Source: Toxorhynchites rutilus septentrionalis (lineage: Eukaryota; Arthropoda; Insecta; Diptera; Culicidae). From it: a DNA stretch of 64,000 nt. The translations under genes and the position numbers were made by a program. Below are positions 1-13,814 of the stretch, in pieces (the first letter of the stretch is position 1; the number at the start of each line of letters is the position of its first letter). The stretch lies in the NCBI RefSeq assembly GCF_029784135.1, contig NC_073746.1, positions 6,493,136 to 6,557,135 on the forward strand, written 5' to 3'. The notes under the pieces are model-generated. The model was not told the DNA's origin, did no database searches, and saw nothing but the letters and a program-made list of their open reading frames with translations.

Positions 1-1309
1 CGAATCGGGACGATTCGTTGTCACACTGCCAAAGAAAGGAGATGTCATCATTCGTCTTGGAGAGTCAAAGGGGATTGCTACGAAACGGTTCATGAGTTTG
101 GAGCGTCGCTTTGCAAGGGATCCTGAGTTAAGAGCTGTGTATACGGAATTCATGCACGAGTATCAAGCGCTTGGTCACATGAAGGAAGTTCAGGGAGAAG
201 CTGCCAACAAAAGCTACTACTATTTACCTCACATGCTGTTCTCAAGCCGGACAGCACCACAACGAAGCTCCGTGTAGTATTCGATGGCTCTTGTCCCACA
301 TCAACGGGAATTTCTCTGAATCACGCTCTCATGGTTGGCCCCGTTGTTCAAGATGAGCTGATTGACATAATTCTACGTTTCCGACTGCATCGATACGCGC
401 TAGTTGCAGACATTGCCAAGATGTACCGTATGGTCCAAATCCAAGAAAATGATCAGCATTTACAAAGAATATTGTGGCGAGACTTATCTGATCAACCCAT
501 CCGTACTTTTGAACTGACAACTGTTACATATGGCACCGCATCCGCTCCTTATTTAGCCACGAAATGCCTTCAGCGACTAGCCGAATTATCACATCAAACT
601 CACCCTGCCGCAGCTGCAGCGTTGAGAAAAGGCTTCTATGTAGACGATTTGCTGTATGGAGTAGACAATGTAGACGAGGGAAGAACATTGATAGAAGAAA
701 CAGTTATTGAAATCTGCAGGATTCTTGCTTCGAAAATGGAATTCAAACTGCAAAGAGTTGCTGGCAGATGTACCCAAAGAATTATCGGATGACCGCTCTA
801 TTTTGCAGTTGGATTCATCATGCTGTGCAGTGAAAACATTGGGGATTGTTTGGGAAACATCTACTGACAGCTTCCGCTTCCACACTCCAGCCTGGAACTT
901 TTCAGAAATAATTACCAACCGAACAGTCCTTTCAGATGTATCACGCCTTTTCGATCCTCTTGGACTTGTGGGTCCAGTTATCATACAAGCGAAAATCTTC
1001 ATACAGGAGCTGTGGAAACAGAACTACGAATGGGATGAGCCGCTGACCGCTGGGCACCAGGAACAATGGCAACAATATAGGCTATCCCTCAAAAGTCTAG
1101 ACGGAATTCAAGTTCCCCGATGGGTAGGACTGCGACGAAATGTAGTAGCTGTCGAACTTCACGGATTTTGTGATGCGTCGGAGAAAGCATATGGAGCTTG
1201 TATCTACGTCAGAACAGTTGTTGAAGATGGTTCCGTGTCGACCAGATTACTTATATCTAAATCCCGAGTTGCACCGCTGGAGAATTTGAAGAAAGGGAAG
1301 AAAATGTAA
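1..1309 (+). pseudogene. BEL/Pao pol fragment: reverse transcriptase and first half of RNase H
   Basis: This is retrotransposon pol that copies element RNA into DNA; the 5' part lies left of the window. Reading begins in frame 2, moves to frame 1 near 235-245, and returns to frame 2 near 745-780, so there are two frameshifts. The RT core is in 331-792 with the catalytic box YVDDLLYG at about 637-660, typical of BEL/Pao. After the second shift come the connection region (SRLFDPLGLVGPV, about 940-980) and the first RNase H motif HGFCDASEKAYGACIY (about 1160-1210). An in-frame TAA at 1307-1309 separates this from the next segment, which continues in the same frame and starts with the second RNase H motif PRLELSAAL. 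The family assignment is firm. The gene cannot be functional as read. Confidence 0.9.
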
Positions 1310-3016
1310 TCCATTCCTCGATTAGAGCTATCAGCTGCGCTTCTACTGTCACATCTCTACGACAAGATCGTTCACTGCACTCAGATCGATGCCATGGCAT
1401 TTTTCTGGACCGACTCTACAATCGTTACCTGTTGGATATCATCACCACCGTCTCGTTGGAAGCAGTTTGTAGCTAATCGTGTATCTGAGATCCAACACAT
1501 CACGCAGAAAGGGGTTTGGAAGCATGTTGCAGGCGAACAAAATCCTGCAGACATCATCTCTCGCGGTATGAATCCAGCACAGCTTCAGTATCAGCACAAC
1601 TGGTTCAATGGTCCAAATTGGTTGCTGTGGGATAAAACAAATTGGCCTCACGCAAAGGAATGTACAGAGAGTGATATCGAGCCTATGGATCTGGAAGAAA
1701 AAAGTGTTACTGCAGTCCTTCCCATTGCTAACTTCAACGATATTTTTTGTTTACGGTCTTCTTTGTTGGACTTGGTACGCCTATCATCGTGGATTTTACG
1801 CTTTCGTCATAACGCTCAAGCCAGGAACAGAAGTAACCGAAGAAACGGGTTCCTCACAGTGGACGAACAGGATGAAGGCCTAAGGCTGCTAATTCGGCTA
1901 TCTCAACAGGAATGTTTTCCCCAAGAACTGGTAGATTTGTTTAAAGGAAAGCAAGTAAAGCCGTCATCCAGAATCGTTTCACTAAAGCTAGTGGAGGGCA
2001 TAATTTGTGTTGGCGGCCGGCTCCAAAATGCAACAATATCTCCCAGTCGCAAGCATCCATTTGTTCTAGACCATCGTCATCCTCTCACAAAATTAATTGT
2101 AGTCCATTATCATCGGAGAAATTTTCATATTGGACAGCAGCAGCTAATTGCCATGGTGAGAGAGCGTTTTTGGCCAACAAACATCCGCAATTTAGTCAGA
2201 AAGGTGATACATGAATGCATTCCTTGTTTTCGTGCAAAACCCAAGGCCCTGGAGCAATTAATGGCCGATTTACCACCAGAACGAGTAACTCCATGCTGTG
2301 CATTTCGTCGTGTAGGCGTTGACTACTGTGGACCATTCTACGTTTCATACCCTCAACGTCGCTGTCGACCCGTCAAATGTTTCGTTGCTCTCTTCGTTTG
2401 TTTAGTCACCAAAGCAGTACATCTGGAATTAGTAGCAGATCTCCCAACACAAGCATTTTTAGCTGCACTGAAGCGGTTCTTCTCTCGTCGTGGCAAACCT
2501 GATCTGATCATGTGTGACAACGCAAAGAATTTTGTTGGAGCAAGGAGGGAGATCGATGAACTTCGAAAACTATTCCAGACTCAACGGTTCCAGGAAACAA
2601 TGGTGAGAGAAGCTGCTATCGACAGAATACAATTCCGGTTCATACCAGCTAGATCGCCAAATTTCGGCGGATTGTGCGAGTCTGCAGTTAAGTCGTTTAA
2701 AACGTTGTTTAAGCGAACTCTTGGCACACGTAGCTTGGTGTACGACGAGATGCAAACAATCCTTGCGCAGATCGAAGCAATCCTGAACTCTCGACCCCTG
2801 ACACCCATCAGATTTCGAAGCTTTAACCCCTGGACATTTCTTAGTGCAAAGACCACTGACAGCGATTGCAGAACCAGACTTGGGAGCTATTCCGGACAAT
2901 CGATTATCGGCATGGCAGAGAGTGCAGCAGTTCACTCAACAATTGTGGAAAAAGTGGTCGAGCCAATACCTATCGGACCTTCACAACAGAACAAAGTGGA
3001 CCCGAAAAAGAGATAA
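1310..3016 (+). pseudogene. BEL/Pao pol fragment: RNase H end and integrase
   Basis: Continues pol in frame 2 after the nonsense codon at 1307. PRLELSAAL (about 1316-1342) and FFWTDSTIVTCWI (about 1400-1438) supply the remaining RNase H acidic residues. The integrase follows: an HHCC-type zinc-binding segment around 2070-2230 (HP..., HYHRRNFHIG, then CIPC), then a catalytic core with VGVDYCGPF (first Asp, about 2310), MCDNAKNFVGA (second Asp, about 2510) and SPNFGGLCESAVK (Glu, about 2655). All three core acidic residues are visible. The reading frame is lost near 2835-2845, where the expected C-terminal motif GRPLTA continues one frame over, so the last part of this frame is read-through. 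Confidence 0.88.
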
Positions 3017-3230
3017 TCTAGCAGTGGGCACAATGGTTGTTCTGAAGGATGACAATATGCCCCCATTGAGATGGCAGTTAGCTAGAGTTTCCCAAATTCA
3101 TCCAGGAGAAGACGGAAATGTGCGGGTAGTCACAGTTCGCACTAAGGATGGAAGCTACAGACGCGCAATTTCAAAGGTCTGTATACTGCCTATAAAAGAC
3201 AATATTCCAACGGCTGATGGGGAGAACTAG
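2842..3230 (+). pseudogene. BEL/Pao pol C-terminal domain (DUF5641-like)
   Basis: Frame 3 continuation of the integrase after a frameshift near 2840. It carries the conserved BEL/Pao tail: QRPLTAIAEPDL, then WQRVQQFTQQLWKKWSSQYL and GTMVVLKDDNMPPLRWQLARV, ending at TAG 3228-3230. In this superfamily the region lies just after the integrase core and is usually called DUF5641. It is complete to its stop, so the frameshift is the only visible break in it. Confidence 0.85.
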
Positions 3231-4090
3231 GACTCCTCCAACGGCGGAGGTCGAGAGGCCTCCGCAACCCCAGTTAAGTTATGCGAATTTTTGAATTTCA
3301 AAAAGCTAATTGAAATTTTTTTCTCAGCGTTACTATACCTATTTTTGCTTCTCAAAGCACTTGACACTCGAAGCTTACTTTGCTCGTGTCCTCTATCAGC
3401 TGAAAAAAGGTAATATGTGTCGTTTCGGTGGTGGTCCAGATTGCATGAAGGGTGTTACTCATTTTATTAAGTCGGGTTGAGGTTTAAAACCACAACGGTG
3501 CCTTGCGCCAGCGCTGTCAACAGCGCCCTGTATCACGTGTCACTAAATCGTGAACTTCGTTTGATTTCTTCGAGAGGTCCCCAAGGAGCATGGAATATTG
3601 TCGGCCAGCCTATCTTTGTTGTCATCATCGGAAAATCAAACAGCTTCAGTCAGTTATCCAGCGAGTCATCAACGCCAACTGGCGTCAGCGGAGGCCATGG
3701 GGCCTCCATCCAGGGAAGTCGTTTCATGTTTCATAAATTCAAGTTAAAAAACACCCTCTCATCTTATTCAGTGTTTGTCGGATACCATCACCGGAGACAT
3801 CAGTCCAACAACAGCGTGAAGCAGAACATTTCTACACAACCTCAACGGAGGCACAACAGTTGATCTATGCAGTGAACTCATCATACGAGAAGGTCCAGTC
3901 AGTCCACCTGAGTCCAGTTCAGTACACCAAGAAGCAGCCATCAGTAAACGAGTTTTGAAGCAGTAACAGCAGACAAAATATATGCCACTCTCAACCAATA
4001 AATCGAACATCGAGTAGAAAAGAACACTGCAATTGAAAGCTGAAACAAAAGTTTGAAATCCAGTGTATTTCAAGGCGGCCGGCTAATGTT
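3231..4090 (+). mobile_element. Probable 3' UTR and degenerate LTR of the BEL/Pao element
   Basis: No ORF. It directly follows the pol stop. A G-rich stretch (GGCGGAGG, repeated as GCGGAGGCC near 3690) may mark the polypurine tract. A CCAATAAA polyadenylation-like signal is at 3995-4002, close to where an LTR R region would end. The 5' LTR is outside the window, so ends cannot be matched and the limits are only estimates. Confidence 0.4.
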
Positions 4091-7000
4091 GATTCTGTTA
4101 CTTATCGAGAAACTTAATATCGAGCATCCCTAAGTGTGCTACCGAACAGCTGTGTTTGTTTACGTGAGTGTCTATTGTTTATAAAGTAAATAACAGCAAT
4201 AGACAAAACAGCTGTTCAGTCTGCAGATAATTCGTCATTCTGCATTTCACAGTGTTCGCGAATAAACCACAATTTGAATTTTACGCAAGTGCGTTTGAAC
4301 TTTGAAAAGTGTCCGAAAATTATTATCCGTGCGCGAACACTGATCGCTGATAAATCTTCCATTATAATATTGCCCTCTTCGTCAGAGTCGGTTATTTTTA
4401 CAACCACGATGAAACTCTCTTCCACAATTATTCCTTGCGTACAATACGCATTTCCAGTCTATTTTTACGCTGCGAATTTTTTTCCCGGCAAATTAATTCC
4501 GAATGGCACCCATGCCTCCCCCTGGTTCATCGGGTTTACACAGGCTTTCAGTTACTGCGTCGTAGAATTTACTTTTTTCTCTCCCCCGTAGCACACGAGC
4601 CAGAAGTGAAATTGATTGTCCACAGCTTGGCCACCTGCAATTATTCGATTCGATGCGCACAAGCGGTGGGAAATTCATTCCGCACTATAGGTTTACATTT
4701 GTCCACTACGTAAACACAGGGGCTAATGGGCTGATAATATCCAGGAAAGATATTGGTACCCGTGGGTTCGTACAGTTCAGACCTGAGCATGATACCGACC
4801 GCATTGCGTCGCTGTTCAAACAATACGCAAGCGATGGTCCGATCCCTGTGGAGTTCAACGGCTGTCCACAATGAAAGTAGCTTTCTTCCCCTTGACTCAC
4901 TCAAACATTTATTCTCGAGACGTTTTTCCCACGGTGACACATTTGCGATTTTTCTTTTTTCGCTTCCGGGATGCCGTCAGTCGTCGATTGTACCATTTTT
5001 TCCACCCCTCTGCGCTAAATTAATTAACTTGATTATGTCCTATTTGCCGAGAATCAACTTCAGTGCCATGTCGCAGTCACAATCTCTTATGGTTTCAGTC
5101 GAGCCTAGATTTTTTTGTTTGGAAAATCTCCCCCCTCACAGATGGAGCCAAATTTAGCACGCAATAAAGAAAGGACGGACGAAACGTGAAATTGGCTTTC
5201 CACTTATCGATTCCGTTCAGGGTGCGCATGTGTGAAGGGCGAACGTAAACGGTAAACTTTCGGCCTAGCGCTAACTAAATTTACCAATTAAACCCACCCG
5301 GAGAAGCTACCAACGCTGATAAAAGTTGTACTGCGAGAGGCGAAGAAATAGGGGGATAGTTAGTGGGGCGGTCCGATGGGACGAACGTCGTCTCATGTCA
5401 AAAGTTTCGATTGGTTCAGATCGTACCGTGGAGAGAGATATTTATATCAGATTCTAATTCCGTTTCGATTGATTTTGTGCAAAGCTCACCCCGTGAATCC
5501 GAGGGTTCGCTCTCGGGGCCCCAAAATTCCCTAGAAGGGTAATACCGCATATCACCCAAAAATAAAATAAAGCCTTTTCCATATTCATTCCATTACCACG
5601 TATTACTGAAAGGCACACACGAGTTCGTAGTTTACCCACGTTTTGGAATGCGTGAGGGAAAAGCCTCTCTGGGGGAAAAGATAGCCGCCACAAAAGACGC
5701 AGCAGCAGCACCGGGAGAAAGAACGCCTCCAAGTGCGAATAAAAAATCGATTTCTCTGTCAAGGTCGGTTCGATGGCACGCTTTAGTGTTCTCCCGAGTC
5801 TAACACTGACGCGCAGTCGAGCCCAGAGATGCCAGGTTCACGGAAACATCCGTAGATATACGTAGATTTAATTTCATGATCCACAGAAACAAAAATCTAC
5901 GGGATTTAATATAATCTCTACAGATTAAGGTTAATGTTAACGGTTCTCTCCCTCTGTTCCTTCTTCTTTTTCGACTGTGAAATCCCAAAATCTCATCTGA
6001 AATTTAAATCTACATTGAAGAATCAAAATCTGGAACATAACATATGACAAAAATATAAAATTTTATTTAAAGGTCTGAATTCGGGATACAAAATTCGAAT
6101 GCAAATACGACAAATCTAAAATTTGAATATCGATTCCAAAATCTAAATCTTGTATTTGGACCTTGAATCACAAATTGAAGTTACATGCAGAAATACATAC
6201 AGAAACCATAACTAGAGTTGGAATTCAAGGAGGAAACCATTGAAAATCAGAGTATTCGATTTTTTAATTTTTACATTTTTGGGTAGTTTATAGCATTAAA
6301 AATGTACACGACCCAAAAACGTAAAGTAACTAGTTTGTGAATAATTTTCTTCTTCATTACAACGCATCGCAATTGCGTTTATTTCGGCATCTTTTTTGGA
6401 ACATTTAAACATGTAAATCCAAAATTGACAATATAGATTCTGAATTCCGAGTGTGTAAATTCCGAAATCTGAAACTGAGTATCTTAAGAAGGAATCGTGT
6501 ATGAGAATTCGCATTAAGAGAATCGAGAACGGGAACAAGAACAGATCTGAAGTCTCAAGCTTAGAATCCAACGCTGGGTTCCAGATCTGAATATTAAGTT
6601 TCGATTCTTTCTTCTGAGATTTTAATCAGAAACTAAAATGATAGATTCGAGATCTGATTCTAGATTCGCTGAATTCTGATATCTGGAATCTAAATTTAAA
6701 TTCAGAGTATGAAAATTGTACCTGAATCTAGAATATGTGTTCGTGGAATCGGAATTCCGAGTCTCAAGTCTGGATCGTGAATCAAATTTGTATCTGAAAT
6801 TGTTTTTCATAAACCAATATAATTATAATACATTCATGTATTATTTTTTGTATGCTTACCAGTACTCAGTACTCAGTACTTCAATTGTTTTTTCTTTTAT
6901 TTACATTTTCCCTCTCATTTTATGGATCCCATTAACAGAAATATTATTTTTCACTGGGGTCCATGTATTTTTGTTCTTCATGTTTTTGTTCACTCACCTC

Positions 7001-8663
7001 GTTTCTAGATGTTTGTGTCCGGTTTTCCTTTTTTTATTAATTGAAGCCCAACTGTAGGATTCTAAAATAAGAGTATCATCGAAATGGGGGTGAGTAGAGG
7101 GCAAAAAAAATTAAAAAATTAAATAAAAAAAGTTGAAACAAGACGGTCAGTGGAAAGTATTGGATACATGTTTATTCTATTCCTAAAGAATGTATCACGT
7201 CTATAAGCGGAAATCAAATCTCGCTTGTGAAAATGTAAAAAATCGTTTAACAGGTTGCGGAGATATGGGATTAGCACTGGAGTGGCGGAAATAGACCGAC
7301 AAAAATTAAGCGAAAAAGACAAAAAAAACTCATTAGCTAGTTAGCATGGCATAGCAAAACCATTTATCCATAATTTAAAAAAAAGGGTTTGATTACTGAA
7401 ATGCCAGTTTTTTTTTTCAAGGAGTTCGGGTTGAGCAACGAAGCAAACTAGACGTGTTTGCTCGCGCTCTGTCTCTGCGAGTGTCGGTGCTAGTTTTCTA
7501 CGACGAAAAAGTGTTTACTTCACGAAATTGTATATTTCATAATTCAGTGCGTTACAATGCAGGGAAATAGATTTCCTAAAGAATTGCTGTAGAAATCATA
7601 ACGAAAATTAAATTGTTCCCCGAAGTTTTTCTCTTATGAATTGTAGCGTTACCTGTGTTACCTGTGTAAACACCGTATTCGTGCGGTGTTTTTTTTTCTT
7701 ACTCGTCGCGTGTGTATGCTGTGGAAAAAACTTTTGCACCCCATACTTGAACCATGTTTTATTATGTGGCCAGTAAAAACAACTCTCTCGCACTAGCGAA
7801 GTGTGTGTATGTGCAAGTGTATATATTTATTGGTTGCATAGCATTGAGTGAGAACATTTCTACATCGTTGTAGAAGTTGATCGTAGTGTTTGCATTCACC
7901 CATCACACGATATGTATGACAGCGGCATTTGCTCGGTTTATTTTGTCGCGTTCGGTGTGCGCTCTTGTCTCCATCTTCTATCGCGGAAATTGTATATGTG
8001 GCTGTGCCGTATCGATTTTATCACTGAGGAATGAAGAATCGCCAATTGCCAGCCCGCGCGAGGTTTACTTCCGTTTCATTATTCCATCCTCTTTTTCATA
8101 CCCTTAGAAAAATCCTCGGTCGAAAACTACTAAATACATTTGGTAATGCAAAATTAGTAGAATGTACAAATTTTTTGTACATATTGTTAACAAACCCGCA
8201 TCCCTACCAGAGATTAGTATATTTTACTCGATAACATTAGTAAGCTTGGATATTGTCATATCTGAAAACTGGTGAGAAAAGCGCGTATTAACCATTTTCA
8301 TTGTTCCCAATACGGAGGTATAATAAGGATATAATTCTGATACGTGCATTTTCGGCGAGAAAATGTAGCCGATATTGGGCTTCCGAATCATGGTTCTGCT
8401 TGACATATGTGTTTATTAGTACGGTCGAAAATGACTATAGATTGGTAGTATTTACCAAAAAATTCGTTATATTTACTAATTATTTCTCTCAGTGTATGCA
8501 TACGAGTGTTTTTGTGTTTAGTGCATGATGTAATATGCTAGAAGGAATGTGTTTTTCTGGACTGACAGCTTTCCCGGAGAGAATATGACAATGAGAATTG
8601 GAGAACACACAGGGTGTGTCATACTATGATAAAATTTGAAATTTAAATTTAAAATCATAAATC
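4091..8663. other. Non-coding region, no gene recognised
   Basis: No open frame resembles a known protein. An inverted repeat of about 90 bp lies at 4126-4217. From about 5990 to 6820 the DNA is AT-rich with many loose copies of a GAATTC/AATCTGAA-type word, giving a quasi-periodic texture but no clean unit. At 7399-7420 the string CTGAAATGCCAGTTTTTT also occurs at 10408-10425, which suggests a shared dispersed-repeat end. The rest looks like ordinary intergenic mosquito DNA. Confidence 0.5.
4126..4217. repeat. Short imperfect inverted repeat
   Basis: GAACAGCTGT...GTCTATTG near the left is mirrored by CAATAGAC...ACAGCTGTTC on the right, around an AT-rich centre containing TTTATAAAG. It could be a small MITE remnant or a hairpin. 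No TSD was recognised. Confidence 0.45.
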
Positions 8664-8920
<257 letters not shown>

Positions 8921-9144
8921 CTTCTTCTTCTTGTATGGCGTGCTCTAGAATACGCGTGACCACACAGTCTGAGGAAATTTCTTTGACGAAAAATCCTCCG
9001 GCCAGAACGGGAATCGGGAAAACTAATATTTTGTACATATGTGCAATTCCCAGGGAAATTATAATTCGCCTTACGGACCTCAAACATCGGGTTCTAAAAT
9101 TATAATTCCGGAAGAAACCCCCCTCCGTTGTTACCACTCGTAAC

Positions 9145-9240
9145 AGCATATATATGTGTGTATATGTATATGTATGTGTATATGTATATGTATGTGTATA
9201 TGTAAATATTATGTAAACTGGAATGTATATATAAATAAAT
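9145..9240. repeat. Compound TATGTG / TATATG microsatellite
   Basis: Repeats of TATATG and TATGTG from about 9148 to 9205 followed by TATATAAATAAATA. It is a simple-sequence repeat and is not coding. Confidence 0.85.
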
Positions 9241-12200
9241 ATTCTTCCTTCAGAAAATCGACCACTCGAACCAACAATAATCCAGAGAATGAATTGAATT
9301 TGTGGCACACGTATTAAACATGAAAAATATACATTCGTTCATGACTCTCATTTTACCATAGACTTAACTTACATTTTACACTTCTTTCCTTCTTGTTCTC
9401 TCCCGGTTTCCCTTTTTACCATGGAGAGAGAATACAAAGATTGTCAGCTATGTCAAGTCAAAACTATGTAACAGATGATCCGATTTAACGAAAGCTCCAA
9501 TGAATTCGAAACACTAGAATTTCCAATGTCGTTCATATTCTTCCAAAACTGTCCGATCAATGCTCTCTTCCACAATATGGTTCACGGAATATATCGCCGG
9601 TTCGTTTGATTTTGGATGGATTCTCTCGGTGGCCTTCTCGGGTTGCCCGCGGATGGAGGAATCCAATCCCGACGACGTGGAGATGTCTTTTCGTGGGCCT
9701 GAGGGGATGACCGGGAGAGCTCCTCCAGGACCAATTGAAACGACGAAAAAGCATACGCGCAGTAAATAATGGAATATATTGTCAGGACGATTTATCTAGA
9801 AGTATTTTCTCGGTGACCTTGGTGACCTCGGTTGGCTTGGAGGAATTCTCTCGGTTACCTTTTTAGGTTTCTCACAGTTAAATCTCCGCCGGAGTGATTG
9901 AATTTCGATAAAAAGTACGTGCGATGAATACTAGAAAAAAAGCCGGTCCAATCTATTTTACAGGTTTTCCTTCTCAGGATTCCATAATCTCTGCCGCGTA
10001 TTGTAACACATGCGGTTTTCGGATTTTTGTTTCGTCGAGTGGTCGATAGTTCGCGTTCACATAATCACATCACTTACCTCAGTGAATCCTGATTTTTACC
10101 TCTCCCTACTAACAACTATCCCTCCCATGATAAACGCTAGGGAACCACGCTATAGAAGCGACCCTTCTTGCCTTCGGGTGGCGAATATCATACTAACATT
10201 CCTTCCCTTCCCCTGGTGACTGTAAGGACGTGGCCGGCGTCGTTATTGACCATTTAAAGCTCGAATCACCGAAAATTGCGCAACGAGAATGATTTGCTAG
10301 TCCCAAGCGTCATTCTGTGTGTTCTTTGTGCAATTTGGTTGGTTCAGGTCAATCACGGAGAGCAACTACGAAGTGTACAGTCTACCCAAGCTCAAGCTCA
10401 AGCTCAAGCTGAAATGCCAGTTTTTTTTCAAATTAAATTAATATTTACTCATAACATTAATTTATGAACAGTACAGTACAGTATTATGATGAATAAATAA
10501 TACATTTTCGGAAGCTGATGATGACAATCAATCACGCTTTGCATCGTAAACCAGGCTAATTTCAGAGAACAGCAAGAAACTAAAACATAAACTCTAACAA
10601 CCTTTGCCTGCTCAGATTTTAATGACCACCAAATTCAGTTTTGTCTTTTTTGTTCAATTTACAGGACTTGAAGACGACGAATCTCCGAAGATTCGTCGCA
10701 AGATATTTTCTGTATTCCAATAACATTATCAGCAAGACTGTTTACGTTTCAAGAACTCCTAAATAGTCTGACTTGATCCTCGAGTCTAAAAAGGTTGCAA
10801 TTAAGTAATTCTGATCTTCTCATAAGTAGTTTAATCCTTATCAGAAAAAAAACCCTGTTGAAGATTACTTGCAGAAAACTGGAATCTCTATTGAAGGATA
10901 TCCATGGAAACGGGAATTTTTTCATAGTTCATTATTTTTATGTAAAAATGTGTTTATTTCTGCTGAAATGTAATCCTATATTCGCTTCATGCACAAATGA
11001 AGTGTCGTCCAGTTTCGTAATAGCAAATAAAAAACCGAATATCCGACTGCCGGATATCATGCCTTGAAGCTATTCGGTATCCTGCCAAACTACTATCCGT
11101 TTCATCACTGATTGATACCAATTTCACTTCAATTTTTTCAGACCTTTTCTTGTACCTAAAACTGATCATTTTTGTCTACAAAAATTATCTTAAATGGGCA
11201 CAAGAAAGGTTTATAAATACTGCTGGGTGATAGAAAATTAGTAATCATGAACAGTTTTGCATCAATCGAAGATTATTTTTTTTTGTTTGCTTCGTTATAA
11301 CGTGACGAGAAAAAAAAATAAAGTTGCCTTAGATCGAGGTATAACAGCACTGTAAAAGTTGTGTCACGTGAACCAACTTGTTATAATAATGAGTAATATT
11401 TTAGTAGAAAATATTATTGTTGTAATTTATTTTAATAATTATTTACTACACTTGATATTTACCAGTGGCGTCTTATCCGCCGGTTCATGTGTTCATAGGA
11501 CAGGTAGACAATCTCAGAATTTTTATTTTTAAATATTATTTTTTTCACATTTGAAGCTACGATGAGAAATTTTCAAAGGCAAATTATTTGTAATTTCCAT
11601 ATTATCTTGAATATCATTATTTTCTTTTTTGTTTGGGTGAAACTTCTCCACCGTGAAGAATGTAATCTGATGGTTACTCTTAACTACACCACACAACTCG
11701 CACGCAACACAACATAACACTACGCAATAATCAGTCATAACTACCGGGTTCAAACCTTTTATCTGAACCCACTGTCACTCATACACCTTTCTGCATCTTC
11801 AAGTGCGACAGGGCAAACGCAGCCAGCTATGTATGAAGCGATCACTACTACTAATACGCCACTTTGCCTAAAAATGACATTTGAGGTTGAGAGTTTTCTG
11901 CTGAACGAATCCGATGGAAACGATAGCAAACACACACACACACCATTGTTGATTGAACAGGTAGCTCACTTGGTCACGCGTCGCCTCTGATATTTACTGA
12001 ATTTTATCCGTAATTATTGTCGAAAAAATTATGTCAAGTCTACACACTTAACCAGCCGCAATGTATTTGAATTGGTATGAGTTTTATATAAATAAGATAA
12101 AGATAAAAATTTTAAAGAAATTTGGCTATAAGGGGCGATGGTATGAGTTCACACTGGAAAAGGGTTTGCCAAAATAGTTTGAGAATCCATGCAGTAGACG

Positions 12201-12296
12201 GTTTGACTTTCGTTCGCAACTTCAAATCCTAAGGCTCAAAGTAATGATGAACCGCGCCAGTTTTCACGCCATCTGCTCGAAAGTGCTTATTTATTT
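9241..12296. other. Non-coding region with one dispersed repeat
   Basis: No protein family is recognised. 10308-10407 is closely similar to 58820-58893 (separate entry). Around 9600-9770 a short ORF exists on each strand with no recognisable domain. 11936-11944 is a short CA run. The remainder shows nothing I can name. Confidence 0.45.
10308..10407 (+). repeat. Dispersed repeat, copy 1 (encodes a QAQAQA run)
   Basis: The stretch with TTTGTGCAATTT, GGAGAGCAACT and GTGTACAGTCTACCC, ending in tandem CAAGCT hexamers, is repeated with few differences at 58820-58893. In the frame beginning at 10276 it encodes a hydrophobic segment followed by GEQLRSVQSTQAQAQAQA. Beyond the CAAGCT run the two copies diverge abruptly. 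Copy 1 continues into CTGAAATGCCAGTTTTTT, a string also seen at 7399. This looks like a transposed or duplicated fragment of unknown origin. Confidence 0.6.
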
Positions 12297-13814
12297 TATG
12301 TCGGTGAAAATACCAATAACTTTTAATTACAACTGACATTTTTTGAAGCCGATGGTATGACAGTTTTAATTTGAATTAGAAGCACACCATCCTACGAGAA
12401 TATTCTGAGACGGTGGAGTCTTGGAATTGACCCATCTGGTCATGGTAACCATTTGAAATTTCAAGAAATTTACGATAATGGACAAGTTCTAAGGCTAATA
12501 TTTTTTGGAGGCGATAGAATGTCATTTTTTTTTCATTTGAATTGGAAGCTCACCATTTTACAAGAATATTTTGAGGTGGTGGAGTCTTGGAATTGACCCA
12601 TCTGGTCATGGGAACCATTTGAAATTTCAAGAAATTTACGAAAATGGACAAGTCATAAGCTAATATTTTTTTGGAGGCGATGGTATGACAATTTTTTCAT
12701 TTGAATTAGAAGGTCATCTTACGAGAATATTTTGAGATGGTAGAGTCTTGGAATTAACCCATCTGGTCATGGTAACCATTTGAAATTTCAAGAAATTTAC
12801 GATAATGGACAAGTTCTAAGGCTAATATTTTTTGGAGGCGATAGAATGTCATTTTTTTTTCATTTGAATTGGAAGCTCACCATTTTACAAGAATATTTTG
12901 AGGTGGTGGAGTCTTGGAATTGACCCATCTGGTCATGGGAACCATTTGAAATTTCAAGAAATTTACGAAAATGGACAAGTCATAAGCTAATATTTTTTTG
13001 GAGGCGATGGTATGACAATTTTTTCATTTGAATTATAAGGTCACCATCTTACGAGAATATTTTGAGATGGTAGAGTCTTGGAATTAACCCATCTGGTCAT
13101 GGGAACCATTTGAAAGGGCCTGGCCGGGTAAGGTAGTAAAAAGTGCCCCCAAACCAAATCACCAGCTGTATGGAAAATATTGTATAGTGTACTAAATAAA
13201 ACATTTTGGCAGTAGTACCATATATTTGAGTCCTTATACGGTACACCATAGGATCTATGGTGAAAAATGCACCTTTTCGTTTTTTTCACGCCATTCTCAA
13301 TAGCTTTGAGACAAAAATATAAAAAAATACTGAAAGTACATCTTACTTAGGCGTATCGATCAATATTTTCAAACAATTTTTTCATCAGAAAACACACACT
13401 AAAAAAATTCAAGATGGGTGGTGTGCTACCAATTCAAATGAAAAAATTGACATTCTATCGCCTCCAAAAAATATTAGCCTTAGGACTTGTCCATTTTCGT
13501 AAATTTCTCGAAATTTCAAATGGTTCCCATGACCAGATGGGTCGATTCCACGACTTCACCTCAAAATATTCCCGCAAGATGGCGAGCTTCTAATTCAAAT
13601 GAAAAAATTGTCATTCCATCGCCTCCAAAAAATATTAGCCTTAGGACTTGTCCATTTTCGTAAATTTCTTCAGATGGGTCAATTCCAGGACTTCACCATC
13701 TCAGAATATTCTCGTAGGATGGTGTCCTTCTAATTCAAATGAAAAAACTGTCATCCCAACGGCTACAAAAAATGTCAGTTGTAATTAAAAGTTATTGGTA
13801 TCTTCACCGACATA
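12297..13814. mobile_element. Foldback-type element with tandem repeats in both arms
   Basis: The ends are inverted copies: TATGTCGGTGAAAATACC at 12297 matches the reverse complement of the right end at 13797-13814, and similarity continues through about 130 bp. The left arm (to about 13115) holds five copies of a unit of about 163 bp marked by GGAGGCGAT (12507, 12673, 12834, 13000; the first is diverged at about 12350). The right arm (13420-13814) has three inverted copies. The centre (13115-13420) is unique. TA flanks both ends, compatible with a TA target. There is no transposase, so it must be non-autonomous. Confidence 0.8.
12454..13107 (+). repeat. Two near-identical 327-bp dimers in the left arm
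   Basis: Within the foldback arm, GGAGGCGAT spacing alternates 166, 161 and 166 bp. The blocks 12454-12780 and 12781-13107 match almost base for base, differing by a few substitutions and a small indel in the AAGGTCACCATCTT segment. This indicates a recent duplication of a dimer rather than of a single unit. Confidence 0.8.
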
